Shown here: one piece after another, positions 37,401-50,404 of the stretch | How positions within the stretch are numbered: position 1 is the stretch's first letter | Layout: the number at the start of each line of letters is the position of its first letter | Assembly (NCBI GenBank): GCA_021292105.1 | Contig: CM037874.1 | Coordinates: 38,740,404-38,804,403 of the forward strand | Reading direction: 5' to 3' | DNA length: 64,000 nucleotides | Source of the DNA: Anadara kagoshimensis | Taxonomy: Eukaryota > Mollusca > Bivalvia > Arcoida > Arcidae | Program-made: the position numbers and the translations under genes | Notes under the pieces: model-generated | Seen by the model: the letters and a program-made list of their open reading frames with translations, nothing else | What the model was told of the DNA's origin: nothing | Databases searched by the model: none

Positions 37401-38713
37401 TGTCTGTCTTTATATGTATCAGTCCGACCGTAAATAGTTATAGTGCGCTCTGTCTGTCTTTATATGTATCAGTCCGTCCGTAAATAGTTATAGTGCGCTC
37501 TGTCTGTCTTTATATGTATCAGTCCGTCCGTAAATAGTTATAGTGCGCTCTGTCTGTCTTTATATGTATCAGTCCGTCCGTAAATAGTTATAGTGCGCTC
37601 TGTCTGTCTTTATATGTATCAGTCCGTCCGTAATTAGTTATAGTGGGCTCTGTCTGTCTTTATATGTATCAGTCCGTCCGTAAATAGTTATAGTGCGCTC
37701 TGTCTGTCTTTATATGTATCAGTCCGTCCGTAAATAGTTATAGTGCGCTCTGTATGTCTTTATATGTATCAGTCCGTCCGTAAATAGTTATAGTGGGCTC
37801 TGTATGTCTTTATATGTATCAGCAAGTCCGTAAATAGTTATAGTGCGCTCTGTCTGTCTTTATATGTATCAGTCCGTCCGTAAATAGTTATAGTGCGCTC
37901 TGTCTGTCTTTATATGTATCAGTCCGTCCGTAAATAGTTATAGTGGGCTCTGTCTGTCTTTATATGTATCAGTCCGTCCGTAAATAGTTATAGTGCGCTC
38001 TGTCTGTCTTTATATGTATCAGTCCGTCCGTAAATAGTTATAGTGGGCTCTGTATGTCTTTATATGTATCAGTCCGTCCGTAAATAGATATAGTGGGCTC
38101 TGTCTATCTTTATATGTATCAGTCCGTCCGTTAATAGTTATAGTGGGCTCTGTCTGTCTTTATATGTATCAGTCTGTCCGTAAATAGTTATAGTGGGCTC
38201 TGTATGTCTTTATATGTATCAGTCCGTCCGTAAATAGTTATAGTGGGCTGTATGTCTTTATATGTATCAGTCCGTCCGTAAATAGATATAGTGGGCTCTG
38301 TCTGTCTTTATATGTATCAGTCCGTCCGTAAATAGTTATAGCGGGCTCTGTATGTCTTTATATGTATCAATCCGTCCGTAAATAGTTATAGTGGGCTCTG
38401 TATGTCTTTATATGTATCAGTCCGTCCGTAAATAGATATAGTGGGCTCTGTATGTCTTTATATGTATCAGTCCGTCCGTAAATAGTTATAATTGGCTCTG
38501 TCTGTCTTTATATGTATCTGTCGTCCGTAAATAGTTATAGTAGGCTCTGTCTGTCTTTATATGTATCAGTCCGTCCGTAAATAGTTATAGTGGGCTCTGT
38601 ATGTCTTTATATGTATCTGTTCGTCCGTAAATAGTTATAGTGGGCTCTGTATGTCTTTATATGTATCAATCCGTCCGTAAATAGTTATAGTGGGCTCTGT
38701 TTGTCTTTATATG
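31498..38713. repeat. Minisatellite 2, 50-bp unit, about 144 copies, with higher-order duplications
   Basis: The unit reads TAGTTATAGTGGGCTCTGTC, then TGTCTTTATATGTATCAG, then TCCGTCCGTAAA. Rare variants recur in the same order at set distances. The GGGTTCCG variant at 32053 recurs 850 bp later (17 units). The block of variants around GTGAGCTATG at 33600 recurs 1596 bp later (about 32 units), with the TCAGACCGCCCG, TCCTTCCG and CAGTAAGTCC variants in matching order. The array is bounded on the left by a truncated SINE B and on the right by truncated family D. Confidence 0.96.
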
Positions 38714-38718
38714 TCTTA

Positions 38719-38790
38719 TATCCCTTGGGGAGGTTTACGTGTTTAACCTAATTTGCCAGCTTTAAAGGTTTTACTTTGCTTTGGGATTGT
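38719..38790 (+). repeat. Dispersed repeat family D, copy truncated by the 50-bp satellite
   Basis: TCCCTTGGGGAGGTTTACGT, then GTTTAACCTAATTTGCCAGC and TTTACTTTGCTTTGGGATTG align with 61370-61447. The satellite ends directly upstream, so the 5' part of the repeat is missing here. A MITE follows directly at 38791. Confidence 0.6.
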
Positions 38791-39048
38791 GGCCCCGGTT
38801 TCACAATCATTCATTAGCTAAGTTTTTCCTTAACTTAAATCTTGCAAAATTGCAAATCTTCATAATTTTGTTAATTTTCAAGATATTCAGATATTTAAGG
38901 TGTTATTCTTAAGATGACTTCAAAATTAAAACATTTGTATTTAGTTGTGACAAAATATTCATCAGTAGTTTCAAAAAGAGATTACCAAAATTTGCTAAAT
39001 TTAAGTTAAGGAAAATCTTAGCTAAGGAATGATTGTGAAACCGGGGCC
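38791..39048. mobile_element. MITE with about 50-bp terminal inverted repeats
   Basis: GGCCCCGGTTTCACAATCAT followed by TCATTAGCTAAGTTTTTCCT at the left is inverted at the right end, which finishes GATTGTGAAACCGGGGCC at 39048. It is 258 bp long with no coding frame of interest. The GGCCCCGGTTTCAC type of end is widespread in animal MITEs. Confidence 0.82.
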
Positions 39049-39308
39049 TGGTCTTTTGCATGGTTTGATATGTTTGGAGCGTTGACGTACATCTATACTG
39101 CTTTTGTTTGGTCAATGTCTTTAGGGGTTATTGGTCAACATTACCTTATCTTAGATACGTAACCTCGCCTGAAGCAGCTTGGTGGGTCGCTTTTGGTGTA
39201 CTGCTGTTTGATTTGTCAATTTTTGTAGGAGTAATGAGACTTTGACCGCATATGGTACAAGTCTTATTTTTAATCAGACACCCAAGACAAGAAGGGTTGA
39301 TTTGAGTT

Positions 39309-39670
39309 AAGTAATGTTGTTTAGCGTCCCAGTCAAGAATATTTTACCTATATCGAGACGTCTCCAGCTATAGGGGAAGATGCAGAAATTTTGCCTGTGC
39401 GTTTGTAACAAAGCTGCAGTGTTACACGTTGCGCTAATGGCATTATACAGCAGGGTTCTTTAACATACCAAGACCACCGTGACACGGGATCTCGTTTATT
39501 TAAGTTTTCATCCGAAAGTACCTTGACTTTCATTTCATAATGCCTAGTGCTTGGCGAAAGAACAGTCACTACCCACTTTCAAGTCTTGGGTCAGACCCAG
39601 CCAGTGTTCGAACCCACGACCTCCCACTTACGGAGCGAACACTCTACCGACTGAGCTACCACAGTGGTCC
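39309..39670 (-). mobile_element. SINE family A, full copy
   Basis: The minus-strand head GGACCACTGTGGTAGCTCAG contains the A box TAGCTCAGTCGG. The B box is GGGTTCGAACAC. The body with the GTCACTACCCACTTT block and the CAGCTATAGGGGAAGATGCA block aligns with the other family A copies. This is the best preserved of the copies in the window. Confidence 0.82.
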
Positions 39671-40143
39671 AAGACAAGAAGAGCTATAAAAATGTACATA
39701 CATATATATATTATGCATATATACTCTACGTGTAGATTGTTATACGTTTCGGAAACCACTCCTTGGACATTTAGTGATGGTGTGAAATAATTAATATATA
39801 GTTTTATAATACCTATTCTTACATATATTTCAAAAAAGAAAGAAAAAACTTGCGATACTGCTTAAACTAAAAATAAATAAAACTAAAAGCATAAATTTAG
39901 CAAATATCATTAATCGAAATCGATATTTACCTTCATAATTTATTACTTCGATTATTTACATGTGAATCACAAATTTGCTCTTGAAATGTCTTTTATTTTC
40001 AATTTCATTAAATCCTTTAAATAACATCATTATATTGGCAAATGACATTAACCTATATTGCTGGATATTCTTATCACTCAAAATTCATTTATTGATAATA
40101 AAAAAATTCCATGTCTGAACTACATGTCCAGAAAAAAGTATCT
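39671..40143. other. AT-rich stretch without recognisable genes
   Basis: I see nothing between the SINE A copy and minisatellite 3. Confidence 0.55.
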
Positions 40144-43100
40144 GAGGAAGTAAAGTTAACTGAGACGTTATACAAATAATTAGGGACGAAAAGTTAACTG
40201 GGACGTTATACAAAGTAACTAAGGACGTAAAGTTAACTAGGACGTTATACAAATAATTAAGGATGTAAAGTTAAATGGGACGTTATACAAAATAACTAAG
40301 GACGTAAAGTTAACTAGGACGTTATACAAAGTAACTAAGGACGAAAAGTTAACTGGGACGTTATACAAAATAACTAAGGACGTAAAGTTAACTAGGACGT
40401 TATACAAATAATTAAGGATGTAAAGTTAACTGGGACGTTATACAAAGTAACTAAGGACGTCAAGTTAACTGGGACGTTATACAAAGTAACTTAGGACGTA
40501 AAATTAACTGGGGCGTTATACAAAGTAACTAAGGACGTAAAATTAACTTGGGCGTTATACAAAGTAACTTAGGACGTAAAATTAACTGGGACGTTATACA
40601 AAGTAAATAAGGACGTAAAGTTAAGTAGGATTTTAAACAAAGTAACTAAGGACGTAAAGTAAATTGGAACGTTATACAAAGTAAATAAGGACGTAAAGTT
40701 AAGTAGGACGTTACACAAAGTAACTAAGGACGTAAAGTTAACTGGGACGTTATACAAAGTAACTAAGGACGTAAAGTTAAGTAGGACGTTATACAAATAA
40801 TTAAGGACGTAAAGTTAACTAGGACGTTATACAAAGTAACTAAGGACGTAAAGTTAAGTAGGACGTTATACAAATAATTTAGGACGTAAAGTTAACAGGG
40901 ACGTTATACAAAGTAACTAAGGACGTAAAGTTAACTGGGACGTTATACAAAGTAACTAAGGACGTAAAGTTAACTAGGACGTTATACAAAAAAACTAAGG
41001 CGTAAAGTAAACTGGATGTTATACAAAGTAAATAAGGACGTAAAGTTAAGTAGGACGTTAAACAAAGTAACAAAGGGCGTAAAGTAAACTGGGACGTTAT
41101 ACAAAGTAAATAAGGACGTAAAGTTAGGTAGAACGTTAAACAAAGTAACTAAGGACGTAAAGTTGACTAGGACGTTATATAAAGTACTAAGGAAGTAAAG
41201 TTAACTGGGACGTTATATAAATAATTAAGGGCGTAAAGTTGACTAGGACAATATACAAAGTAACTAAGGACGTAAAGTTAAGTAGAACGTTATACAAAGT
41301 AACTAAGGACGTAAAGTTAACTGGTACGTTATACAAAGTAACTAAGGACGTAAAGTTAACTAGGACGTTATACAAATAATTAAGGATGTAAAGTTAACTG
41401 GGACGTTATACAAGTAACTACGGACGTCAAGTTAACTGGGACGTTATACAAAGTAAATAAGGACGTAAAGTTAAGTAGGACGTTATACAAAGTAACTAAG
41501 GACGTAAAAATAACTGGGACGTTATACAAAGTAACTAAGGACGTAAAGTTAACTGGACGTTATACAAAGTAACTAAGGACCTAAAGTTAACTGGGATGTT
41601 ATACAAAGTAATAAGGACGTAAAGTTAAGTAGGACGTTAACAAAGTAACGAAGGGCGTAAAGTAAACTGGGACGTTATACAAAAACTAAGGGCGTAATGT
41701 AAACTGGGACGTTATACAAAGTAAATAAGGATGTAAAGTTAGGTAGAACGTTAAACAAAGTAACTAAGGACGTAAAGTTGACTAGGACGTTATATAAAAT
41801 AACTAAGTAAGTAAAGTTAACTGGGACGATATACAAAATAACTAAGGACGTAAAGTTAAGTAGGACGTTATACAAATAATTAAGTGCGTAAAGTTGACTA
41901 GGACAATATACAAAGTAACTAAGGACGTAAAGTTAAGTAGGACGTTATATAAAGTAACTAAGGACGTAAAGTTAACTGTGACGTTATACAAAGTAACTAA
42001 GGACGTAAAGTTAACTAGGACGTTATACAAATAATTAAGGACGTAAAGTTAACTGGACGTTATACAAAGTAACTAAGGACGTAAAGTTAACTAGGACGTT
42101 ATACAAATAATTAAGGACGTAAAGTTAACTGGGACGTTATACAAAGTAACTAAGGACGTTAAGTTAAGTAGGACGTTATACAAAGTAACTAAGGACGTAA
42201 AGTAAACTGGGACGTTATACAAAGTAACTAAGGACGTAAAGTTAACTAGGACGTTATACAAAATAACTAAGGACGTAAAGTTAACTAGGACGTTATACAA
42301 ATAATTAAGGATGTAAAGTTAAGTAGGACGTTAAACAAAGTAACTAAGGACGTTAAGTTAAGTAGGACGTTATACAAAGTACTAAGGACGTAAAGTAAAC
42401 TGGGACGTTATACAAAGTAACTAAGGACGTAAAGTTAACTAGGACGTTATACAAATAATTAAGGACGTAAAGTTAACTGGGACGTTATACAAAGTAACTA
42501 AGGACGTTAAGTTAAGTAGGACGTTATACAAAGTAACTAAGGACGTAAAGTAAACTGGGACGTTATACAAAGTAACTAAGGACGTAAAGTTAACTAAGAC
42601 GTTATACAAAAAACTAAGGGCGTAAAGTAAATTGGGATGTTATACAAAGTAAATAAGGACGTAAAGTTAAGTAGCACGTTAAACAAAGTAACTAAGGACG
42701 TTTAGTTAAGTAGGACGTTATACAAAGTAACTAAGGACGTAAAGTAAACTGGGACGTTATACAAAGTAACTAAGGACGTAAAGTTAACTAGGACGTTATA
42801 CAAATAATTAAGGACGTAAAGTTAACTGGGACGTTATACAAAGTAACTAAGGACGTAAAGTTAAGTAGGACGTTATACAAAGTAACGAAGGACGTAAAGT
42901 AAACTGGGACGTTATACAAAGTAACTAAGGACGTAAAGTTAACTAGGACGTTATACAAAAAACTAAGGACGTAAAGTAAATTGGGATGTTATACAAAGTA
43001 AATAAGGACGTAAAGTTAAGTAGGACGTTAAACAAAGTAACTAAGGACGTTAAGTTAAGTAGGACGTTATACAAAGTAACTAAGGACGTAAAGTAAACTG

Positions 43101-46100
43101 GGACGTTATACAAAGTAACTAAGGACGTAAAGTTAACTAGGACGTTATACAAATAATTAAGGACGTAAAGTTAACTGGGACGTTATACAAAGTAACTAAG
43201 GACGTTAAGTTAAGTAGGACGTTATACAAAGTAACTAAGGACGTAAAGTAAACTGGGACGTTATACAAAGTAACTAAGGACGTAAAGTTAACTAGGACGT
43301 TATACAAAAAAACTAAGGGCGTAAAGTAAATTGGGATGTTATACAAAGTAATAAGGACGTAAAGTTAAGTAGGACGTTAAACAAAGTAACGAAGGGCGTA
43401 AAGTAAACTGGGACGTTATACAAAGTAAATAAGGACGTAAAGTTAGGTAGAACGTTAAACAAAGTAACTAAGGACTTTAAGTTGACTAGGACGTTATATA
43501 AAGTAACTAAGGAAGTAAAGTTAACTGGGACGTTATACAAAATAACTAAGGACGTAAAGTTAACTAGGACGTTATACAAATAATTAAGGATGTAAAGTTA
43601 ACTGGGACGTTATACAAAGTAACTAAGGACGTCAAGTTAACTGGGACGTTATACAAAGTAACTTAGGACGTAAAATTAACTGGGGCGTTATACAAAGTAA
43701 CTAAGGACGTAAATTAACTTGGGCGTTATACAAAGTAACTTAGGACGTAAAATTAACTGGGACGTTATACAAAGTAAATAAGGACGTAAAATTAACTGGG
43801 ACGTTATACAAAGTAACTAAGGACGTAAAGTTAAGTAGGACGTTATACAAATAATTAAGGACGTAAAGTTAACTAGGACGTTATACAAAGTAACTAAGGA
43901 CGTAAAGTTAAGTAGGACGTTATACAAAGTAACTAAGGACGTAAAGTTAACTGGGACGTTATACAAAGTAACTAAGGACGTAAAGTTAAGTAGGACGTTA
44001 TACAAATAATTAAGGACGTAAAGTTAACTAGGACGTTATACAAAGTAACTCAGGACGTAAAGTTAAGTAGGACGTTATACAAATAATTTAGGACGTAAAG
44101 TTAACAGGGACGTTATACAAAGTAACTAAGGACGTAAAGTTAACTGGGACGTTATACAAAGTAACTAAGGACGTAAAGTTAACTACGACGTTATACAAAA
44201 AAACTAAGGGCGTAAAGTAAACTGGGATGTTATACAAAGTAAATAAGGACGTAAAGTTAAGTAGGACGTTAAACAAAGTAACAAAGGGCGTAAAGTAAAC
44301 TGGGACGTTATACAAAGTAAATAAGGACGTAAAGTTAGGTAGAACGTTAAACAAAGTAACTAAGGACGTAACGTTGACTAGGACGTTATATAAAGTAACT
44401 AAGGAAGTAAAGTTAACTGTGACGTTATACAAATAATTAAGGGCGTAAAGTTGACTAGGACAATATACAAAGTAACTAAGGACGTAAAGTTAAGTAGGAC
44501 GTTATACAAAGTAACTAAGGACGTAAAGTTAACTGGTACGTTACACAAAGTAACTAAGGACGTAAAGTTAACTAGGACGTTATACAAATAATTAAGGATG
44601 TAAAGTTAACTGGGACGTTATACAAAGTAACTACGGACGTCAAGTTAACTGGGACGTTATACAAAGTAAATAAGGACGTAAAGTTAAGTAGGACGTTATA
44701 CAAAGTAACTAAGGACGTAAAAATAACTGGGACGTTATACAAAGTAACTAAGGACGTAAAGTTAACTGGGACGTTATACAAAGTAACAAAGGACCTAAAG
44801 TTAACTGGGATGTTATACAAAGTAAATAAGGACGTAAAGTTAAGCAGGACGTTAAACAAAGTAACGAAGGGCGTAAAGTAAACTGGACGTTATACAAAAT
44901 AACTAAGGGCGTAATGTAAACTGGGACGTTATACAAAGTAAATAAGGATGTAAAGTTAGGTAGAACGTTAAACAAAGTAACTAAGGACGTAAAGTTGACT
45001 AGAACGTTATATAAAGTAACTAAGTAAATAAAGTTAACTGGGACGATATACAAAATAACTAAGGACGTAAAGTTAACTGGGACGTTATACAAATAATTAA
45101 GTGCGTAAAGTTGACTAGGACAATATACAAAGTAACTAAGGACGTAAAGTTAAGTAGGACGTTATATAAAGTAACTAAGGCCGTAAAGTTAACTGGGACG
45201 TTATACAAAGTAACTAAGGACGTAAAGTTAACTAGGACGTTATACAAATAATTAAGGACGTAAAGTTAACTGAGACGTTATACAAAGTAACTAAGGACGT
45301 AAAGTTAACTAGGACGTTATACAAATAATTAAGGACGTAAAGTTAACTGGGACGTTATACAAAGTAACTAAGGACGTTAAGTTAAGTAGGACGTTATACA
45401 AAGTAACTAAGGACGTAAAGTAAACTGGGACGTTATACAAAGTAACTAAGGACGTAAAGTTAACTAGGACGTTATACAAAATAACTAAGGACGTAAAGTT
45501 AACTAGGACGTTATACAAATAATTAAGGATGTAAAGTTAAGTAGGACGTTAAACAAAGTAACTAAGGACGTTAAGTTAAGTAGGACGTTATACAAAGTAA
45601 CTAAGGACGTAAAGTAAACTGGGACGTTATACAAAGTAACTAAGGACGTAAAGTTAACTAGGACGTTATACAAATAATTAAGGACGTAAAGTTAACTGGG
45701 ACGTTATACAAAGTAACTAAGGACGTTAAGTTAAGTAGGACGTTATACAAAGTAACTAAGGACGTAAAGTAAACTGGGACGTTATACAAAGTAACTAAGG
45801 ACGTAAAGTTAACTAGGACGTTATACAAAAAAACTAAGGGCGTAAAGTAAATTGGGATGTTATACAAAGTAAATAAGGACGTAAAGTTAAGTAGGACGTT
45901 AAACAAAGTAACGAAGGGCGTAAAGTAAACTGGGACGTTATACAAAGTAAATAAGGACGTAAAGTTAGGTAGAACGTTAAACAAAGTAACTAAGGACTTT
46001 AAGTTGACTAGGACGTTATATAAAGTAACTAAGGAAGTAAAGTTAACTGGGACGTTATACAAAATAACTAAGGACGTAAAGTTAACTAGGACGTTATACA

Positions 46101-46861
46101 AATAATTAAGTGTAAAGTTAACTGGGACGTTATACAAAGTAACTAAGGACGTCAAGTTAACTGGGACGTTATACAAAGTAACTTAGGACGTAAAATTAAC
46201 TGGGGCGTTATACAAAGTAACTAAGGACGTAAAATTAACTTGGGCGTTATACAAAGTAACTTAGGACGTAAATTAACTGGACGTTATACAAAGTAAATAA
46301 GGACGTAAAATTAACTGGGATGTTATACAAAGTAACTAAGGACGTAAAGTTAACTGGGACGTTATACAAAGTAACTAAGGACGTTAAGTTAAGTAGGACG
46401 TTATACAAAGTAACTAAGGACGTAAAGTAAACTGGGACGTTATACAAAGTAACTAAGGACGTAAAGTTAACTAGGACGTTATACAAAAAACTAAGGGCTA
46501 AAGTAAATTGGGATGTTATACAAAGTAAATAAGGACGTAAAGTTAAGTAGGACGTTAAACAAAGTAACGAAGGGCGTAAAGTAAACTGGGACGTTATACA
46601 AAGTAAATAAGGACGTAAAGTTAGGTAGAACGTTAAACAAAGTACTAAGGACGTAAAGTTGACTAGGACGTTATATAAAGTAACTAAGGAAGTAAAGTTA
46701 ACTGGGACGTTATACAAATAACTAAGGACGTAAAGTTAACTGGGACGTTATACAAATAATTAAGGGCGTAAAGTTGACTAGGAAAATATACAAAGTAACT
46801 AAGGACGTAAAGTTAAGTAAGACGTTATACAAAGTAACTAAGTGCGTTAAGTTAACTGGGA
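40144..46861. repeat. Minisatellite 3, 39-bp unit, about 172 copies, with 3.2-kb higher-order duplication
   Basis: The unit reads AAGGACGTAAAGTTAACTGG, then GACGTTATACAAAGTAACT. Variants include AAGTAGG, TTAACTAGG, AAATAATTAAGG and GGGCG. The rare variant CTTAGGACGTAAAATTAACT begins at 40490, 43662 and 46182. Long ordered variant strings repeat about 3.2 kb apart (41187/44399, 41842/45059, 42091/45309). The period of 39 keeps minus-strand frames open for up to 172 codons (LYNVPVNFTSLVT repeats), broken by frequent indels. Confidence 0.96.
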
Positions 46862-47792
46862 CAGTTGGAAAGATCTCAAACACAACATAATCGGATGTCA
46901 CTTTCTTGATATTTTCAGCAATTATCACTTATTTTTAAATAATGTTTTCTTGATTTCTTTTCTCATACATTGTTTCTTCTTCTTGAAATCGCCATTTACA
47001 CCCACCCACCTTCCAGGTAAAGAGAAAATAGACTAGCATTTCTAAACAGATAACAGATTATTGGTACCAAATTTCATCTCAATCCATCAAGCCGTTTTCG
47101 AGATCTGATCCAGTAGGTCTTGAGAAAGTCTTGAGAAAGGCGGAATAATAAGAAGAAGAAGAAGCAGAAGAAGAAGAAGAAGAAGAAGAAACAACAGAAC
47201 GAAAATAATATGATTAAACTTTGCATGTTCACCACTATATATTATATGACTGTTTGTATGAATTTTAAGTGTATATATTATTACAATATTCAGCAAAATC
47301 AAAATGTAAATCATCGTCTTATTAATCTTAACCCCTTGCCATGAATCAAGGTTCATTTCGGATCCCACTTAGGTAGATTATATTTTTGTTTGGTTTGAGA
47401 AAAATTGAACAATCATCTGCCGGTAGTTCTTTCAGGATACTTTGCTTTTCTAATAAAACCAAATCGATATATTTTTTATTAAAGATTATTTATAACTGGA
47501 ATTGACCTTCTTTAGATGAACCTATTTTTTTACTGGCATTCAATTGCTCTTGAATATAGTGTGGTGTCATGACCTCTGATTACGTAACGTTAAACTTTTT
47601 GATTATGTCACAGAATGACATCTATTACGACATGCATTTTTTGATTGGTCAGCATCCATGTCTTCCCCCGACGTCACTTTCCTTATTTGGAGCAAGGCTG
47701 TTCTATCAATCCCGTATGTTTGTCGGAATCTTGAATGAAATAAATTATTGTATTTCGGACATGCTATCAATATTTTGTATGATTGTAAATAT
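46862..47792. other. Stretch without recognisable genes
   Basis: Apart from the GAA run, a plus-strand frame of 94 codons (47569-47853) runs into the foldback at 47793. It has no recognisable domain and is probably chance. Confidence 0.45.
47150..47191 (+). repeat. GAA microsatellite
   Basis: An imperfect run of GAA/GAAGCA triplets. It follows a stretch (TTTCATCTCAATCCATCAAG, CCGTTTTCGAGATCT) that resembles the 3' end of a dispersed retroelement, so the run may be its tail. Confidence 0.8.
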
Positions 47793-47952
47793 AAGAAATA
47801 ACATTCTATTTTCAGTGTATTCATTCGGTATTATGAATGAGGAGCAGGAATAGCATATTTAACATGAGCTGCTTTGCAGTTCATTGAATATGCTATTTCT
47901 CACTTTCATTCATAATACGGAATGAATACACTCAAATAGAATGTTATTTCTT
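47793..47952. repeat. Foldback element, 160 bp
   Basis: The left arm starts AAGAAATAACATTCTATTTT and the right arm ends AAATAGAATGTTATTTCTT. The arms, about 70 bp each, are nearly perfect inverses around a short loop near GCTGCTTTGCAG. No coding function. Confidence 0.8.
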
Positions 47953-48090
47953 AAATATTGACTGGGGTTTATGGCAAAAGAAAGTAAAATGGAGAGAAGT
48001 AGTGATATTTTAATACCAGGATTGTTTCGCTATATCGAGACGTTCATATTGGAAGAAACTCTATCAGATGGTATCGGCTGCCAAACATTA

Positions 48091-49333
48091 CAGACTACAG
48101 AGCCCTTGAGATCTGTTGCTATATACTACAGAGCCCTTGAGATCTGGTGTTTTGGACTACAGAGCCCTTGAAATCTGGTGCTTTGGACTACAGAGCCCAT
48201 GAGATCTGGTGCTTTAGACTACAGAGCCCTTGAGATCTGGTGCTATATACTACACAGCCCTTGAGATCTGGTGCTATTTACAACAGAGCTCTTGAGATCT
48301 GATGCTTTAAACTACACACCCCTTGAGATCTGGTGCTTTAGACTACAGGGCGCTTGTGATCTGACGCTTTAAACTACACACCCCTTGAGATCTGGGTCTA
48401 TATACTACAGAGCCCTTGAGATCTGGTGCTATATACTAAACAGCCCTTGAGATCTGATGTTTTAGACTACACAGGCCTTGATATCTGGTGCTATATACTA
48501 CAGAGCCCTTGAGATCTGGTGCTATATACTAAACAGCCCTTGATATCTGGTGCTATATACTACAGAGCCCTTGAGATCTAGTGCTATATACTAAACAACC
48601 CTTAGATGATCTGATGTGTTTTAGACTACACAGGCCTTGATATCTGGTGCTATATACTTACAGAGCCTTGAGATCTGATGTGTTAGACTACCAGGCCTTG
48701 ATATCTATGTTTTTAACTACAGAGCCCTTGAGATCTGATGCTTTAGACTACATAGCCCTTGAGATCTGGAGCTTTAGACTACACAACCCTTGAGATCTGA
48801 TGCTTCAGACTACATAGCCCTTGAGATCTGATGCTTTAGACTACATAGCCCTTGAGATCTGATGCTTTAGACTACATAGCCCTTGAGATCTGATGCTTTA
48901 GACTACATAACCCTTGAGATCTGATGCTTTAGACTACATAACCCTTGAGATCTGATGCTTTAGACTACACAACCCTTGAGATCTGATGCTTTAGACTACA
49001 TAGCCCTTGAGATCTGATGCTTTAGACTACATAACCCTTGAGATCTGATGCTTTAGACTACACAACCCTTGAGATCTGATGCTTTAGACTACATAGCCCT
49101 TGAGATCTCGAGCATTAGACTACAGCCCTTGAGATCTGATGCTTTAGACTACACAACCCTTGAGATCTGGTGCTTTTGGACTACACTCAGTACACAGCCC
49201 TTGAGATCTGATGCTTTAGACTACACAGCCCTTGAGATCTGGTGCTTTAGACTACACAGCCCTTGAGATCTGGTGCTTTAGACTACAGTGCCCTTGAGAT
49301 CTGGTGCTTCAGACTATACAGCCCTTGAGATCC
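48091..49333. repeat. Minisatellite 4, 31-bp unit, about 40 copies
   Basis: The unit is CTACAGAGCCCTTGAGATCT followed by GGTGCTTTAGA. The CCCTTGAGATCT core is almost invariant and gives a BglII-type AGATCT site in most units. The GGTGCTATATA and GATGCTTTAGA types occur in blocks (left part and middle part). Units near 48600-48720 and 49100-49200 carry indels. Confidence 0.94.
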
Positions 49334-50404
49334 AAAACAGAAGTACATAATATTTACATTGGTTACATAAAGTCAAGTAAAGCCTGATACGTGTATATAA
49401 ACATACAAATAAGGAATTAATGATGTTACGAACCAGTAAAATAATTCATAGACATGAGAAATTATTTGATATAAATTTATTGTTTAAAAGACGCCTACAG
49501 AAATATCATATCATGGTGTAACCTAAGAAATGAATGTTAAATTAATCAAATAATTAAATTAAGATACATGTAAAAGGTTGATAATAATAAATTCAGATTT
49601 TGATGATTAATACACTATAGCTTTGATTCAATGACAAACATTGTAAGAATACAACTTAAATTTTAGGTTCAAAGTTCAACCCTTGTGGATTTTTACAATC
49701 TTTCTGATGATCTGTAAAAATTCTGACAAATACAAGTTATCATCTCTGTATGCACCTATGTCTACATTCCCTGGTATTCCTATCTTCAAGGGGACCTAGT
49801 ATATATATAAATGTAAGGTAGATGTTCAATACCAAATGTAAAATAAAATAAGGAGGCTGATAAATAAGATCACAAGTATATTGATCATTCTTGGGTTTGA
49901 TTGGAGATGTTCATCTAGTAAGCCTAAACAAAGTTGTATATACACCTTTTACAAAAATCATGCATACGAGCTTTTTTCTAGCACAATTAGGTTTTAGTAT
50001 TGGAAATAACAATCATTAGTAAATTGGGCAAGGAGTGGTTAGATTTTCAATAATCTCCTTTATACAACAAGCAAATTTGTTGAAATTATCAAGACACTGG
50101 TTGAAAATTTTTACTTAAACAATGATTTTACACCACAAAAACTGGAGACTTTCTATTTACAAAAAATGCAACTAAACCGATTGATTTTATGATGTTATAA
50201 TAACAAGTAAACAAAGAGCATCGGTCCGAAATTCAGTTATCGTTTGTATAGCTAAAAGACCAGCCAGGACTAGGTAAAACATTCCAAAAGCACTGGAAGA
50301 CTTAGCTTGTCCTAGTCTTTTTCTTACTGTTACTGAAATTTATAGGGAACTAAGGGTATTCACATTTTTGTTTATAGACAAGTTTTTATAAACAAACTTC
50401 AGAA
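49334..50404. other. AT-rich stretch between minisatellites 4 and 5
   Basis: I see no gene, RNA or repeat boundary. Confidence 0.5.

Noticed and set aside
31498..38713. TATCAG, seven bases, GTAAAT in many 50-bp units as microexon-like cassettes
   Set aside because: It is a consequence of the satellite monomer. About half the units have TCTG in place of TCAG, and the donor is weak, so there is no reason to infer splicing.
39590..39670. tRNA gene on the minus strand
   Set aside because: The tRNA-like part is the head of SINE A. The same body follows it at three other places in the window.
40569..46928. Many minus-strand open frames with LYNVPVNFTSLVT repeats
   Set aside because: These are by-products of the 39-bp minisatellite. 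Frames change at every indel, ATG starts come from the repeat itself, and there is no signal peptide, splice context or non-repeat domain.
47569..47853. 94-codon plus-strand open frame
   Set aside because: It runs into one arm of the foldback at 47793, overlaps a frame on the other strand and shows no domain.
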